A stretch of 43,445 bases of DNA, taken from contig JAUUYL010000011.1 in NCBI GenBank assembly GCA_030590485.1, forward strand, positions 1-43,445, written 5' to 3'. The position numbers and the translations under genes were made by a program. Origin of the DNA: Lentisphaerota bacterium (lineage in GTDB: Bacteria > Verrucomicrobiota > Kiritimatiellia > UBA8416 > JAUUYL01). Shown here piece after piece: positions 1 through 8,230 of the stretch. Position 1 is the first letter of the stretch. Each line of letters opens with the position of its first letter. Below the pieces are notes generated by a model. The model was not told where the DNA came from. It did no database searches and saw only the letters and a list, made by a program, of their open reading frames with translations.

Positions 1-135
1 TGTAGAAGCCCTGTCCAATTGATTGTGAACGGCGAGATTTTTGGGAATCTTCTCAAGTAGTTCATCAACCCAGGAGACAAACCGAATGGATTCTTGGTAA
101 ACGTCTAGTTTCTCGTGATCAAAACTTTCTTTCAT
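1..135 (-). CDS. Four-helix bundle protein (23S rRNA intervening-sequence family), partial
   Basis: The reverse strand reads 45 codons from an ATG at 135 to the window edge without a stop. The N-terminus begins MKESFDHEKLDVYQ and continues through FVSWVDELLEKIP to NQLDRAS. This matches the first helix of the small four-helix-bundle family (TIGR02436 type), whose members usually open with a '.L.VYQ.S..FV..' helix and then a 'QL.RAS.SI..NIAEG' segment. The family was named from ORFs in 23S rRNA intervening sequences, but it is common as solitary genes of unknown function. The C-terminal part lies outside the window. No good ribosome-binding site is visible before the ATG. Confidence 0.75.
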   Translation of the reverse strand, partial: MKESFDHEKLDVYQESIRFVSWVDELLEKIPKNLAVHNQLDRAST

Positions 136-182
136 GCGTAGAACCACAGCCAACAGAGAGGGAGAAAGCAAGACAACCATCC

Positions 183-230
183 GATTAGGATTAGGATTAC
201 GATTACGATTACGATTACGATTAGGATTAT
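183..230. repeat. Hexamer tandem array, eight GATTAN units
   Basis: Eight consecutive 6-base units of the form GATTA[G/C/T] run from 183 to 230. Their last bases are G, G, C, C, C, C, G, T. The array lies between the four-helix-bundle gene and mtaB. The TAA stop codon of mtaB (minus strand, 227-229) falls inside the last unit, so the array has reached the 3' end of that gene. It is not a CRISPR, because the units are contiguous with no spacers. Confidence 0.9.
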
Positions 231-1663
231 GATGGGGAGGGGGTTGTAGCCCCCTCGGAAGTGACTTGCGCCCACCCATTAGCCAAGAGTACGCCGTTGT
301 TGGAAACGCTATCTGGTTTGAAGTTGATGATATCGTTTGGTTTGAGGGTGTTGGAGTTGATTTCCGCTTTCAGGTATTCGTTTGTCCAGCCCCGGGCGAT
401 ATTCTTATTGTCGTTACGCTCGATCAGGACAGATACATCTCTGCCTATATGGGCTTTCGCGAATTCGCTTCTGTTCTTATTTCCAGCTTGTACCAGCGCG
501 TTACATCGTTCTTTTTTGACGGCACTGGTCAGTTGGTCAGGCAGGGAGGCGGCTTTGGTGCCGGGTCGTATGCTGTAAGGGAAAACATGCAGGTTGTTTA
601 AGGGTAGAGATTTAATCAGGTTCAGGGTGTTTTTGTGCTGAGCTTCTGTTTCGCCAGGGAAACCGGCTATTATATCAGTTCCAAGTCCCGGTAAATCCAT
701 TCGTTTGGCAGCGTATTCTATCGTCTTGCGGTATTCAGATACGGTGTAGCGTCGTCCCATGGCAGACAGGACACCGTCGTCTCCGCTTTGAAGGGGGATA
801 TGAAGATAGTTGCAGACTTTTTCAGAGTCAGCCATGTAGTTAATAATATCCCGCTCAATGGTTGAGTTTTCTATGGAGCTCAGGCGAACGCGTTTTAATG
901 CGTCAATCTTCTCAACAGCTTCAAGCAGGTTGATGAGACTTTGATCTTTAAAATTGTAGCATCCAAGATTTGCGCCAGTAAGAACGATCTCCTTGTAGCC
1001 GTCTTCGGATAATTGTGTGATTTCATTGATCACTTCCTGTAGCGGTCTGCTGACAGGATTACCGCGGGCTTGAGGGACGATGCAATAGCTACAGCAGAAG
1101 TTGCATCCGTCCTGAACTTTAACCAATGCCCTGGTTGTGTTGAATAATGGAGCAGATGTCTGAATAGCCCTCTGCTTGCCTCGGCGGAGTGCTTGCATCC
1201 CGAACTTGTTTCGGGGTTCCTGGACGAAGCCGGGTCCTCTGCTTGCCTCGGCGTAGTTCTTAGACGAAGCCGAGTCCTCTCCGGTCCTATCTCCACCGTC
1301 CACCGTCCCACTGTCCACCGTCCCCCTGAGCTCCGTAAGGAGCGCAGGGATTCTGAACTTATCTTTCTGATTGGCAAGGATGTCGATGCCTTTCCCCTTA
1401 AGGCGATTTTCTGTATCGGTTTCTACTGCGCATCCGGCAAGGACAACCAGCGCATCCGGATACTTCTTCTTAATTGATTTGGCATATTGAACGGACTTCC
1501 GCTCTGCATTCTTTGTGATCGTGCAGGAATGAACGATGTATACGTCGCAATGGTCCTCGAAAGACAGCACGCTGTAGCCTGCATCCTTGAATGTGGATGC
1601 TATTTGAGCTGTTTCCGCCTGATTGAGTCTGCAGCCGACGGTTTTAATTGCCACTGAACTCAT
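227..1663 (-). CDS. mtaB: tRNA t6A37 methylthiotransferase MtaB
   Basis: Radical-SAM methylthiotransferase of 478 residues that converts t6A37 to ms2t6A in ANN-decoding tRNAs. The N-terminal cluster-binding cysteines are C11 (GCRLNQAE), C47 (HSCTIT) and C78 (AGCAV). The radical-SAM cluster is CNFCCSYC (C187, C191, C194). [12 protein letters not shown] and the [10 protein letters not shown] segment also fit MtaB. The ATG at 1663 was chosen over an in-frame Met 30 codons upstream because the family begins right at 'VAIKTVGC', and because this ATG overlaps the ilvD stop as ATGA, which implies coupling. Residues about 114-167, between the two domains, are extra compared with the usual linker and are encoded by dispersed repeat DNA. 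The stop lies in a hexamer array. A TRAM-like tail follows the radical-SAM domain. Confidence 0.92.
   Translation of the reverse strand: MSSVAIKTVGCRLNQAETAQIASTFKDAGYSVLSFEDHCDVYIVHSCTITKNAERKSVQYAKSIKKKYPDALVVLAGCAVETDTENRLKGKGIDILANQKDKFRIPALLTELRGTVDSGTVDGGDRTGEDSASSKNYAEASRGPGFVQEPRNKFGMQALRRGKQRAIQTSAPLFNTTRALVKVQDGCNFCCSYCIVPQARGNPVSRPLQEVINEITQLSEDGYKEIVLTGANLGCYNFKDQSLINLLEAVEKIDALKRVRLSSIENSTIERDIINYMADSEKVCNYLHIPLQSGDDGVLSAMGRRYTVSEYRKTIEYAAKRMDLPGLGTDIIAGFPGETEAQHKNTLNLIKSLPLNNLHVFPYSIRPGTKAASLPDQLTSAVKKERCNALVQAGNKNRSEFAKAHIGRDVSVLIERNDNKNIARGWTNEYLKAEINSNTLKPNDIINFKPDSVSNNGVLLANGWAQVTSEGATTPSPS
1163..1324. repeat. Dispersed repeat cluster inserted in-frame in mtaB
   Basis: About 160 bp inside mtaB are built from repeat units. 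Two near copies of a GCTTGCCTCGGCG...GACGAAGCCG...GTCCTCT element start near 1172 and 1239. Then comes a run of CCACCGT-like 7-mers (about 1298-1325). The GCCTCGGCG element recurs in inverted orientation at 22213-22245, and a GTGGACGGTGG copy lies at 22254-22264. Its translation is low-complexity ([12 protein letters not shown]..., ...NYAEASRG...) and falls in the linker before the radical-SAM domain. The length keeps the reading frame. Confidence 0.7.
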
Positions 1664-3327
1664 TTTACGATAGCACCGGTGCCAGCGTTCTGCACGACTC
1701 TTGCGTACCGGGTGAGCCATCCTGTCGTGACCTTGGGCTCTGCGGGAGTCCAATTTGCTCTGCGTCGCTCTATTTCGTCACTGCTGAGGTCTGCTTCAAT
1801 AGCGTGGTTCGGGATATCGATCAGGATTTTGTCTCCGTTTTCCAATAGTCCGATCAGGCCGCCTTCTGCAGCTTCAGGTGAGATATGGCCGATGCAGGCG
1901 CCGCGTGTACCACCTGAGAAGCGCCCGTCTGTTATGAGCGCTACGCTGTCACCGAGTCCTTGCCCCATGATATAAGAGGTTGGTGCAAGCATTTCCTGCA
2001 TACCTGGTCCGCCTCGGGGTCCTTCGTATCTGATGACAACAACATGACCAGATTTTACTTCCCCGGCCAGGATGCCTTTACATGCGTCTTCCTGTGAGTC
2101 GAATATGATAGCTGTTCCTTCAAACTTAAGCATTTTCGGTAATACACCGGCCTTCTTTACAACTGCGCCGCCTTCAGCGATATTGCCGCGCAGGATGGTC
2201 AACCCGCCATCCTCGGAATAGGGATTGCTCAGCTCGTGTATCACGTCAGTGTTCTTTATTTTTGCTCTTGCTACATTCTGCCATATCGTTTTTCCGGTGA
2301 TTGTCATGCAGTCTTTATTGATCAGCCCTTTTTTCTGAGCGATTTCCTTTATGATTGCGCTGATGCCGCCCGCCTGGTCAACGTCCTCCATATGGTAGTC
2401 TGAGGATGGGGATACCTTGCAGATGTTGGGACATTTTTGTGATATCTGATTAATGCGGTCCAAATCATATTTGATCCCCGCCTCGTGGGCAATAGCCAGT
2501 GCGTGCAGAACGGTATTTGTACTTCCGCCCATAGCCATGTCAGTCGCGAAAGCATTATCAAGGGAATCCAGATTGACGATGTCCCTGGGTCTTGGTCCTT
2601 CAGCTGCGGCGATTTCGACTACACGTTGTGCAGCTTTCCGGTAAAGGCTTTTGCGTTTAGGATCGACAGAAAGTATAGTGCCGTTTCCGGGCAAAGCCAT
2701 GCCGAGCGCTTCGCAGAGACAATTCATAGAGTTTGCCGTGAACATACCGGAGCATGATCCTGCGCCAGGGCATGCGCATTCCTCCAGGGTATTGAGTTCT
2801 TCGTCGCTTATATTGCCCTGCTCATGAGCTGCAACACCTTCAAAGATACTTATGAGGTCAACGGTTTTGCCGTCAGGTGTTTTGCCTGCCAGCATCGGGC
2901 CGCCACTGCACATGATTGTAGGTACATTGACTCTCAGTGCACCCATGAGCATTCCGGGTACGATTTTGTCACAGTTTGTTATGCAGATCAAAGCATCGAA
3001 ACAATGCGCTCTTGTCATTGACTCCACGCAGTCCGCAATGAGCTCGCGGCTTGGCAGGGAGTATTTCATTCCCTCGTGGCCCATTGCTATGCCGTCGCAT
3101 ATACCTATTGTGTTGAATTCGATAGGGACGCCACCCGCCTTACGGATATATTTCTTGATATATCGGGATACTTCGTCCAGATGGACATGGCCAGGAATGA
3201 TCTCAGTGTAGGAGTTGCAAACGCCTATAAACGGTTTCTTAAAGTCATCGTTAGTCAATCCGGTTGCGTGTAGAAGCCCGCGGTGCGGTGCCCGCTCGCA
3301 TGATTTCTTTATCTTGTCAGAATTCAT
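1660..3327 (-). CDS. ilvD: Dihydroxy-acid dehydratase
   Basis: IlvD is a cytoplasmic iron-sulfur enzyme. It dehydrates 2,3-dihydroxy-isovalerate and 2,3-dihydroxy-3-methylvalerate to the 2-oxo acids that precede valine and isoleucine. The 555 residues match the family length. Signatures seen are [34 protein letters not shown] and the C-terminal [13 protein letters not shown], together with the cluster cysteines in the first two. The ATG at 3327 is preceded by AAAGGAA at good spacing. Its TGA stop overlaps the ATG of mtaB. No other ilv genes are nearby, so branched-chain amino-acid synthesis is only partly represented here. Confidence 0.97.
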   Translation of the reverse strand: MNSDKIKKSCERAPHRGLLHATGLTNDDFKKPFIGVCNSYTEIIPGHVHLDEVSRYIKKYIRKAGGVPIEFNTIGICDGIAMGHEGMKYSLPSRELIADCVESMTRAHCFDALICITNCDKIVPGMLMGALRVNVPTIMCSGGPMLAGKTPDGKTVDLISIFEGVAAHEQGNISDEELNTLEECACPGAGSCSGMFTANSMNCLCEALGMALPGNGTILSVDPKRKSLYRKAAQRVVEIAAAEGPRPRDIVNLDSLDNAFATDMAMGGSTNTVLHALAIAHEAGIKYDLDRINQISQKCPNICKVSPSSDYHMEDVDQAGGISAIIKEIAQKKGLINKDCMTITGKTIWQNVARAKIKNTDVIHELSNPYSEDGGLTILRGNIAEGGAVVKKAGVLPKMLKFEGTAIIFDSQEDACKGILAGEVKSGHVVVIRYEGPRGGPGMQEMLAPTSYIMGQGLGDSVALITDGRFSGGTRGACIGHISPEAAEGGLIGLLENGDKILIDIPNHAIEADLSSDEIERRRANWTPAEPKVTTGWLTRYARVVQNAGTGAIVK

Positions 3328-3478
3328 ATAATGTTCCTTTTAAGTATTAATTACGGAACCAGAATTAGCAGATCCTGCCTTCAGTATCAAGTATTCACTA
3401 TCGGGAATAGCCGGAGAAGAACCCGTAGCAATTAAAAAACGCTGTACTATACTGTGATATTATTGGTAAAATGCGGAC

Positions 3479-3847
3479 ATGAAGAAGATATTGATTATTA
3501 TTTCGGCGACGTTCTTAGTACTCACCGTTTCTTGCAGACGGACTGACATACAAATGCTGGTCGTCAACGTCCCCGAGATGCGCAATTCTGCATGCTCAGA
3601 ACTGATTGTGAAGAAATTGTCAACCCAAGTTGGAGTCAAGAAAGGTAGCGAAATCAGTGTAGATCTTGTTGCGAGAACCGTTACGGTGCGATACGAGAGT
3701 CTGCTCACAGCCAATAAGAATATTGAGTACGCTATTGCTGAGACCGGGTTTTCTGCAAACGCTATACCCGCAAACAAGGATGCAGCCAGTAAGCTTCCGA
3801 AAGAGTGCATGGGCACTGGGGTAATGATACCCATGCCGGTCCAATAA
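3479..3847 (+). CDS. Small lipoprotein with degenerate heavy-metal-associated (HMA) fold
   Basis: A 122-residue protein. Residues 1-18 form a hydrophobic signal, followed by Cys19 in LTVSC, a weak lipobox (position -3 is not the usual Leu). The mature part has the pattern of an HMA domain: a first strand 'MLVVNVPEM', a helix 'CSELIVKKLSTQVGV', then 'VDLVARTVTVRY', a second helix 'ANKNIEYAIAETGF' and a last strand. The metal-binding CxxC is not intact, because only the second cysteine (NSAC) remains. This argues against ordinary copper or mercury chaperoning. It lies 16 bp before xerD on the same strand and diverges from ilvD. Function unknown. Confidence 0.6.
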   Translation: MKKILIIISATFLVLTVSCRRTDIQMLVVNVPEMRNSACSELIVKKLSTQVGVKKGSEISVDLVARTVTVRYESLLTANKNIEYAIAETGFSANAIPANKDAASKLPKECMGTGVMIPMPVQ

Positions 3848-3863
3848 TCAGACGGGCTGATTA

Positions 3864-4754
3864 ATGAATGCGTTAATCGAACAGTTTCTTGATTATGTAT
3901 CACTCGAGAGGGGATTGAGTGACAACACCCGTAGTGCTTACTCGGCAGATCTCAAGAGTTTTGTCGCCTTTCTGGAAGAGAAGAAGGTTCGCTCTTTTAA
4001 CGATGTTCGTCGGACACACGTGCTTGATTACCTGATGAAAGAGCGTGATCGCGGGATAAGCGTTAACTCGATATCACGCCGTCTTGTTGCAATAAAGATA
4101 TTCTTCAGTTACTTGCAGAGGGAGACGCTCTTGCCTACCAATGTGGTGGAGGTAATGGATTCGCCTAAGCTATGGAAAGTGCTACCTGGTGTGCTTTCGC
4201 TGAAAGAGGTAGACCGGCTACTCGATTCGGTCGTCGGTGAAGATAGAATATCCATCAGGGACAGAGCCATGCTCGAATTGCTGTATGCAACGGGTATGCG
4301 AGTGTCGGAAATCGCGGAGCTTGAAATAAAGTCGCTTCATTTTGATTCCGGCTATCTTCGCTGTCTCGGCAAGGGTAGTAAGGTGAGGATCGTTCCGTTT
4401 GGCGATAAGGCAAGGGAACGGCTTCAGAAATATCTAAACGAAGCGCGCGGGCAGTTTCTAAAAGAGGGGGCAGTGAGCGAGCATGTCTTTTTGACATACA
4501 GGGGCAAGAAATTCAGCAGAAAAGGAATTTGGAAAATAATCAAGATATATGCTAAAAGAGCAGGTATATCCAAGGTTGTGTCACCGCATACGATGAGACA
4601 TTCGTTTGCCAGTCATATGTTGGCTAATGGGGCGCCATTGAGAGTAATACAGGAACTTCTTGGGCATGCTGATATAGCAACGACCCAGGTGTATACCCAT
4701 GTGGATCAGGGGCGACTGAGGTCAGCACATGCTGATTTTCATCCGAGAGCGTAG
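3864..4754 (+). CDS. xerD: Tyrosine recombinase XerD/XerC
   Basis: A 296-residue site-specific recombinase, the usual length for Xer proteins that resolve chromosome dimers at dif. The N-terminal SAM-like DNA-binding domain covers about residues 1-85. The catalytic domain carries Arg146 (ATGMRVSEI), the beta-hairpin Lys near 170 (LGKGSKVRIVPFG), His242 and Arg245 (PHTMRHSFASHML), His268 (LGHADI) and the nucleophile Tyr277 (TTQVYTHV). The whole active site is present, so the enzyme should be functional. Sequence features slightly favour XerD over XerC, but XerC or XerA cannot be excluded. Housekeeping neighbours and the absence of attachment sites argue against a mobile-element integrase. Confidence 0.88.
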   Translation: MNALIEQFLDYVSLERGLSDNTRSAYSADLKSFVAFLEEKKVRSFNDVRRTHVLDYLMKERDRGISVNSISRRLVAIKIFFSYLQRETLLPTNVVEVMDSPKLWKVLPGVLSLKEVDRLLDSVVGEDRISIRDRAMLELLYATGMRVSEIAELEIKSLHFDSGYLRCLGKGSKVRIVPFGDKARERLQKYLNEARGQFLKEGAVSEHVFLTYRGKKFSRKGIWKIIKIYAKRAGISKVVSPHTMRHSFASHMLANGAPLRVIQELLGHADIATTQVYTHVDQGRLRSAHADFHPRA

Positions 4755-4783
4755 GTTCGATAATAGATTAGAGGAAAAGTTAT

Positions 4784-5485
4784 ATGTTAAGAAAAAACGA
4801 GTATAAAGATCTGGAGAAGCGATTGGGCTACCGGTTCAGGGATAAGACGCTGCTGGAGACAGCACTTCTGCATCGTTCGTACCGATACGAGAATGATGAT
4901 GTTTATACGGATAACCAGCGCTTGGAGTTTCTTGGTGATGCTGTGCTGGGCTTTCTGACGGCTGATCATCTCTACGAAAGGTATCCTGATGATGATGAAG
5001 GCGTTTTGACATCATTCAGAAGCCAGGTGACCAGCGGAAAGGCACTGGCAGATCTCGCATCCTCAATAGATCTTGGTGAGCATCTCAAGATAGGAAAGGG
5101 CGAAGAGGGGTCTGGGGGCAGGACGAGAGCATCAAACCTGGCCGACGCATTGGAATCTATATTAGGAGCCGCTTTTCTTGATGGTGGTAAAAAAGCGGCT
5201 GATAAGATCTTTAAAAAACTTCTGATGCCCTGTGTAGACAGCCTGAGCGGTGATGTTTGGGCCGATAATCCTAAAGGAAAACTGCAGGATTATACCCAGC
5301 GCAAGATGAAAAGCAGTCCTAAATACAGCATTGTCGGAAGGGAAGGGCCGCCCCATGCTACTGTATTTACAGTGGAAGCTACTTTAACTAATGGTGATTG
5401 TTCACGGGGAACAGGGGGTAACAAGCAAGAAGCGGAGACGGAAGCTGCAAAAAAAATGCTTGAAAATATTGAAGATGATATTTGA
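4784..5485 (+). CDS. rnc: Ribonuclease III
   Basis: A 233-residue double-stranded-RNA endonuclease that processes rRNA precursors and structured mRNAs. The RNase III signature is NQRLEFLGDAVL, with metal-binding Glu48 and Asp52. The second acidic pair is in LADALESILGA (Asp121, Glu124). The C-terminal dsRNA-binding domain runs from about residue 160, from 'PKGKLQDYTQ' to 'GGNKQEAETEAAKKML'. The ATG at 4784 is preceded by GAGGAAA. It lies 29 bp after xerD and 39 bp before the tRNA-Lys gene, probably in the same transcript. Confidence 0.95.
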   Translation: MLRKNEYKDLEKRLGYRFRDKTLLETALLHRSYRYENDDVYTDNQRLEFLGDAVLGFLTADHLYERYPDDDEGVLTSFRSQVTSGKALADLASSIDLGEHLKIGKGEEGSGGRTRASNLADALESILGAAFLDGGKKAADKIFKKLLMPCVDSLSGDVWADNPKGKLQDYTQRKMKSSPKYSIVGREGPPHATVFTVEATLTNGDCSRGTGGNKQEAETEAAKKMLENIEDDI

Positions 5486-5524
5486 CATTCGCCCCGCAAT
5501 TCCATACATTCCCGCTTCATTTAC

Positions 5525-5597
5525 GGGCCGTTAGCTCAGTTGGTAGAGCAACGCACTTTTAATGCGTGGGTCGACGGTTCAAGTCCGTCACGGCCTA
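5525..5597 (+). tRNA. tRNA-Lys (anticodon TTT)
   Basis: A 73-nt cloverleaf. The acceptor stem pairs GGGCCGT (5525-5531) with ACGGCCT (5590-5596), including one G-U pair. The D-arm starts at GCTC (5534). The anticodon stem ACGCA/TGCGT encloses the loop CTTTTAA with anticodon TTT. The T-arm is GACGG-TTCAAGT-CCGTC (5573-5589), and the discriminator A is at 5597. CCA is not encoded. The gene sits between rnc and the lpxL-like gene, whose ATG follows after only seven bases. Confidence 0.95.
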
Positions 5598-5604
5598 AAA
5601 AATC

Positions 5605-6534
5605 ATGAAGTTCAGTAAGTATATCAGATTCGTTGGCGAGTCATTCCTGGCAGGGCTGGGATTCCTTATAATACCTTTCTTTACCAGACGCCATATTCTT
5701 GTCCTGTCCAGGTGGCTGGGCAATCAAGCTTTCTACTTCTGTAAGAGTCTGCGAAAAGTGGCGATGAGCAATCTTGATATCGTCTATGGTGCCGATGTCT
5801 CCGTCGATCGCAAGACTGAGATCATAAAAGGCTCCTTCAGAACATTTGCTCTTCTTATGTTGGATATGTTCTGGTTCGGGCGCTTCACCGAAAGACGAAT
5901 AAATAAATGGGTCCAGTATGATGAGTCATTTGACGTGTACTGGGATAATTCACCAGCCGTTGTTGTCACTGGCCATATAGGGAACTGGGAAGTTCTGGGG
6001 CAGGCCGTTTCTCTTAAGGGTCATCCTCTCCTGAGTGTGGCGGCACCACTCAAGAACGCTTTTGTAGACTGGATGCTTGTCCGCATGAGGAAAATCACCG
6101 GGCAGAAAGTGGCGCCAAGAGAAGGTGCGATTAGAACGATAATAAGAGTTCTGCGGGAAGGTGGACGGGCTGCTCTGCTTATGGATCAAAACACTCTGCC
6201 GGAAGATGGTGGTAAATTTGTCAATTTCTTTGGTCTGCAGGTCCCTAATTCGAATGCCGCAGAGACTTTGGCCGTTCGGACTGATTCAGTAATTGTTTTT
6301 GTTTATTCTGTGGCCGATGACGATGGTGTGTATCGTGGCTATGGTTTGCCGGCACTCAAGGTGGCGGATGATGGTGAGGTTACTCAGAAGCTTGCAGATA
6401 TGATGGAACAGGTAATCAGGAAGAATCCTGACAAATGGCTTTGGATGTACAAGAGGTGGAAATTTATTCCGCCGGGTGGTGTTCAGGATAACTACCCGTT
6501 TTATGCAAGAGTATTGGAAAGGAAAGAAACATGA
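5605..6534 (+). CDS. LpxL/HtrB-family lysophospholipid (lipid A) acyltransferase
   Basis: A 309-residue inner-membrane acyltransferase of the LpxL/HtrB family, which transfers secondary acyl chains to lipid A. The catalytic HX4E box is HIGNWE (His124, Glu129). Downstream features are PREGAIRTIIRVLREGG, LLMDQNT and the terminal KWLWMYKRWK. The N-terminus has a hydrophobic stretch (residues about 13-35). The start is the first ATG after the tRNA; the next Met is at residue 54, inside the conserved region. No ribosome-binding site can fit between tRNA and ATG. The stop overlaps the next gene as ATGA. Which acyl step it catalyses cannot be told from sequence. Confidence 0.85.
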   Translation: MKFSKYIRFVGESFLAGLGFLIIPFFTRRHILVLSRWLGNQAFYFCKSLRKVAMSNLDIVYGADVSVDRKTEIIKGSFRTFALLMLDMFWFGRFTERRINKWVQYDESFDVYWDNSPAVVVTGHIGNWEVLGQAVSLKGHPLLSVAAPLKNAFVDWMLVRMRKITGQKVAPREGAIRTIIRVLREGGRAALLMDQNTLPEDGGKFVNFFGLQVPNSNAAETLAVRTDSVIVFVYSVADDDGVYRGYGLPALKVADDGEVTQKLADMMEQVIRKNPDKWLWMYKRWKFIPPGGVQDNYPFYARVLERKET

Positions 6535-7409
6535 AAATAGGGGTAATTGGTGGAAGCGGATTGTATGAGCTCGAAGGGCTGGAGAACGTAAAGGAAGAAA
6601 AGCTCGATACACCTTTCGGGGCACCTTCCGATATTTATATGGCAGGCACGCTTGGTGATGCTGAAGTATTCTTTCTTCCCCGACATGGCCGTGGACATCG
6701 TATAACGCCTGCCGAAATCAATCATAGAGCCAATATTTGCGGGTTCAAGATGCTCGGCGTTGACCGTGTTATAGCTGTGACGGCTGTCGGAAGTCTCAAG
6801 GAGGAAGTAAGCCCCAGAGACGTTCTTCTGCCAGACCAGTATTTTGACAGAACAAAACAGTCAGAAGCACACACATTCTTTGGTGATGGAATTGTCGGGC
6901 ATGTATCATTCGGCGATCCGGTATGCGCTGAGTTTCATGATCAAGTGGCGGCCGCAGCAAAGAAGGTCATCGATGACCTTGACGAAAATTCGAAGGTAAA
7001 CGTATTCGATAAGGGGACTTACGTTAATATGGAAGGACCCGCCTTTTCTACAAGAGCGGAGTCAAATGTCTATCGAAGTTTTGGGTTCGATGTGATTGGC
7101 ATGACGAGCCTTGGTGAGGCAAAATTGTGCAGGGAAGCAGAAATATGCTATCAGACTCTCGCGATGATAACCGATTACGACTGCTGGCACGAAAGCGAGG
7201 AGCCCGTCACGGCTGATGCAGTCATTGCGCATCTCATGGCTAATACCACATTGGCAAAGAAAATTCTTCAGGAACTGCTTGCGACACTCCCGAAAGATCG
7301 GTCTTGTAGCTGTGGCTCCGCACTCGCTTGTGCCATTGTCACTAGTCCAGATGCTATTCCAGCTGAGTTGCGCGAGAGGCTCGCACCCATAATGGAAAAA
7401 TACCTGTAA
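6531..7409 (+). CDS. mtnP: S-methyl-5'-thioadenosine phosphorylase
   Basis: A 292-residue phosphorylase. It cleaves methylthioadenosine with phosphate to adenine and methylthioribose-1-phosphate, which salvages the by-product of polyamine synthesis. Seen are the phosphate-binding IGVIGGSGLYELEG start, LPRHGRGH, the substrate loop YVNMEGPAFSTRAESN and IGMTSLGEAKLCREAEI. The acidic ITDYDCWHE motif is typical of adenine-specific MTAP rather than guanine-type PNP. Its ATG overlaps the acyltransferase stop. No other methionine-salvage genes are present in the window. Confidence 0.93.
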   Translation: MKIGVIGGSGLYELEGLENVKEEKLDTPFGAPSDIYMAGTLGDAEVFFLPRHGRGHRITPAEINHRANICGFKMLGVDRVIAVTAVGSLKEEVSPRDVLLPDQYFDRTKQSEAHTFFGDGIVGHVSFGDPVCAEFHDQVAAAAKKVIDDLDENSKVNVFDKGTYVNMEGPAFSTRAESNVYRSFGFDVIGMTSLGEAKLCREAEICYQTLAMITDYDCWHESEEPVTADAVIAHLMANTTLAKKILQELLATLPKDRSCSCGSALACAIVTSPDAIPAELRERLAPIMEKYL

Positions 7410-7421
7410 AAGAGAGGCAAG

Positions 7422-8129
7422 ATGAAGCGCAAACTGCTTGATCTTATTTATCCGAGATTTTGTGCCGGCTGCGGCGATATAGTTCGCGGCCGTGAGAATC
7501 ATATCTGCTGGGATTGCTTTTCGGGAATAAATATTATCTCACGACCGATATGCTCGCTATGCGGAGATCCAGCCGAAGGTATAATCGAACATGAATATAC
7601 CTGCTCCTGGTGTGTTAACCATCACCCCCATTTCGACATTGCCCGCTCAGCGGTTCGCTATAGGGGCGTCCTGAAAGACACGATGCATGCATTTAAATAT
7701 AATCAAGATGTCCATATGGTGAATGATCTGGCAGAGTTGTTGATCTCATGTGCTCGGACACATTACCTAAACGAAGAGTTTGATGCCGTTACAGTAGTGC
7801 CGTTGGATGCAAAAAAGAAGCGGCAACGTTCTTATAATCAATCGACACTGCTTGCGTCCAGACTCGCAAAGGCGATTGGAGTCAAGTTTGCGGAGGGTTG
7901 CGCGCGACGGTGTCGCTCGATAAGACCGCAGGTTGAGCTGAATGCGCGCCAGCGAAGACTGAACGTGAAGGGGGCCTTTGATGTGGCGGAGCGCGCTTGG
8001 GTCAAAGGTCGCAGCCTTCTCCTTGTTGATGATGTGATGACGACTGGCGCTACGGTGAACGAGTTGGCAAAGGTGCTGAAAGAGGCAGGCGCAGTAAGAG
8101 TCTGCGTAGCGACTGTAGCAAGAGGGTAA
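7422..8129 (+). CDS. ComF family phosphoribosyltransferase-like protein
   Basis: A 235-residue protein. Its N-terminal zinc-finger part carries four CxxC pairs (Cys14/17, 29/32, 44/47, 61/64). A phosphoribosyltransferase fold follows, with the acidic PRPP-binding loop LLLVDDVMTTGAT near residues 200-212. QRSYNQSTLLA and the NARQRRLNVKGAF segment are typical of ComF/GntX proteins. In naturally transformable bacteria ComF helps DNA uptake, but the family is widespread and its reaction is not settled. The ATG has a good Shine-Dalgarno (AGAGAGG). It lies 12 bp after mtnP. Confidence 0.88.
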   Translation: MKRKLLDLIYPRFCAGCGDIVRGRENHICWDCFSGINIISRPICSLCGDPAEGIIEHEYTCSWCVNHHPHFDIARSAVRYRGVLKDTMHAFKYNQDVHMVNDLAELLISCARTHYLNEEFDAVTVVPLDAKKKRQRSYNQSTLLASRLAKAIGVKFAEGCARRCRSIRPQVELNARQRRLNVKGAFDVAERAWVKGRSLLLVDDVMTTGATVNELAKVLKEAGAVRVCVATVARG

Positions 8130-8139
8130 GAGAATTATG

Positions 8140-8164
8140 AATATCGAATATCGAATATCGAATA
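8140..8164. repeat. Period-7 array of AATATCG
   Basis: About three and a half copies of the 7-mer AATATCG occur in the comF-folC spacer, flanked by ATTATG and AATG. The reverse complement CGATATT differs by one base from the CGACATT units at 32143-32177. A partial ATGAATATCGAA copy also occurs near 22285. The rest of the spacer to 8230 shows no gene or clear regulatory site. Confidence 0.8.
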
Positions 8165-8230
8165 ATGAAGTTAGTGGTGTTTGTACAGGGTTGTTTTGAG
8201 GGTTGTAGTTTAGAAAACGAGATACGAGAC

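Noticed and set aside
183-230. GATTAN array as a possible CRISPR or telomere-like repeat
   Set aside because: Units are contiguous 6-mers without spacers and no cas genes are present; a telomere is not expected inside a chromosome segment.
3328-3478. Promoters between ilvD and the HMA-like gene
   Set aside because: TTGATA with a 17-base spacer gives a poor -10 for ilvD, and several AT-rich hexamers on the plus strand are equally weak.
3864-4754. Mobile-element integrase
   Set aside because: Length and motifs are those of chromosomal Xer recombinases, neighbours are housekeeping, and no attachment repeats are seen near the tRNA-Lys gene.
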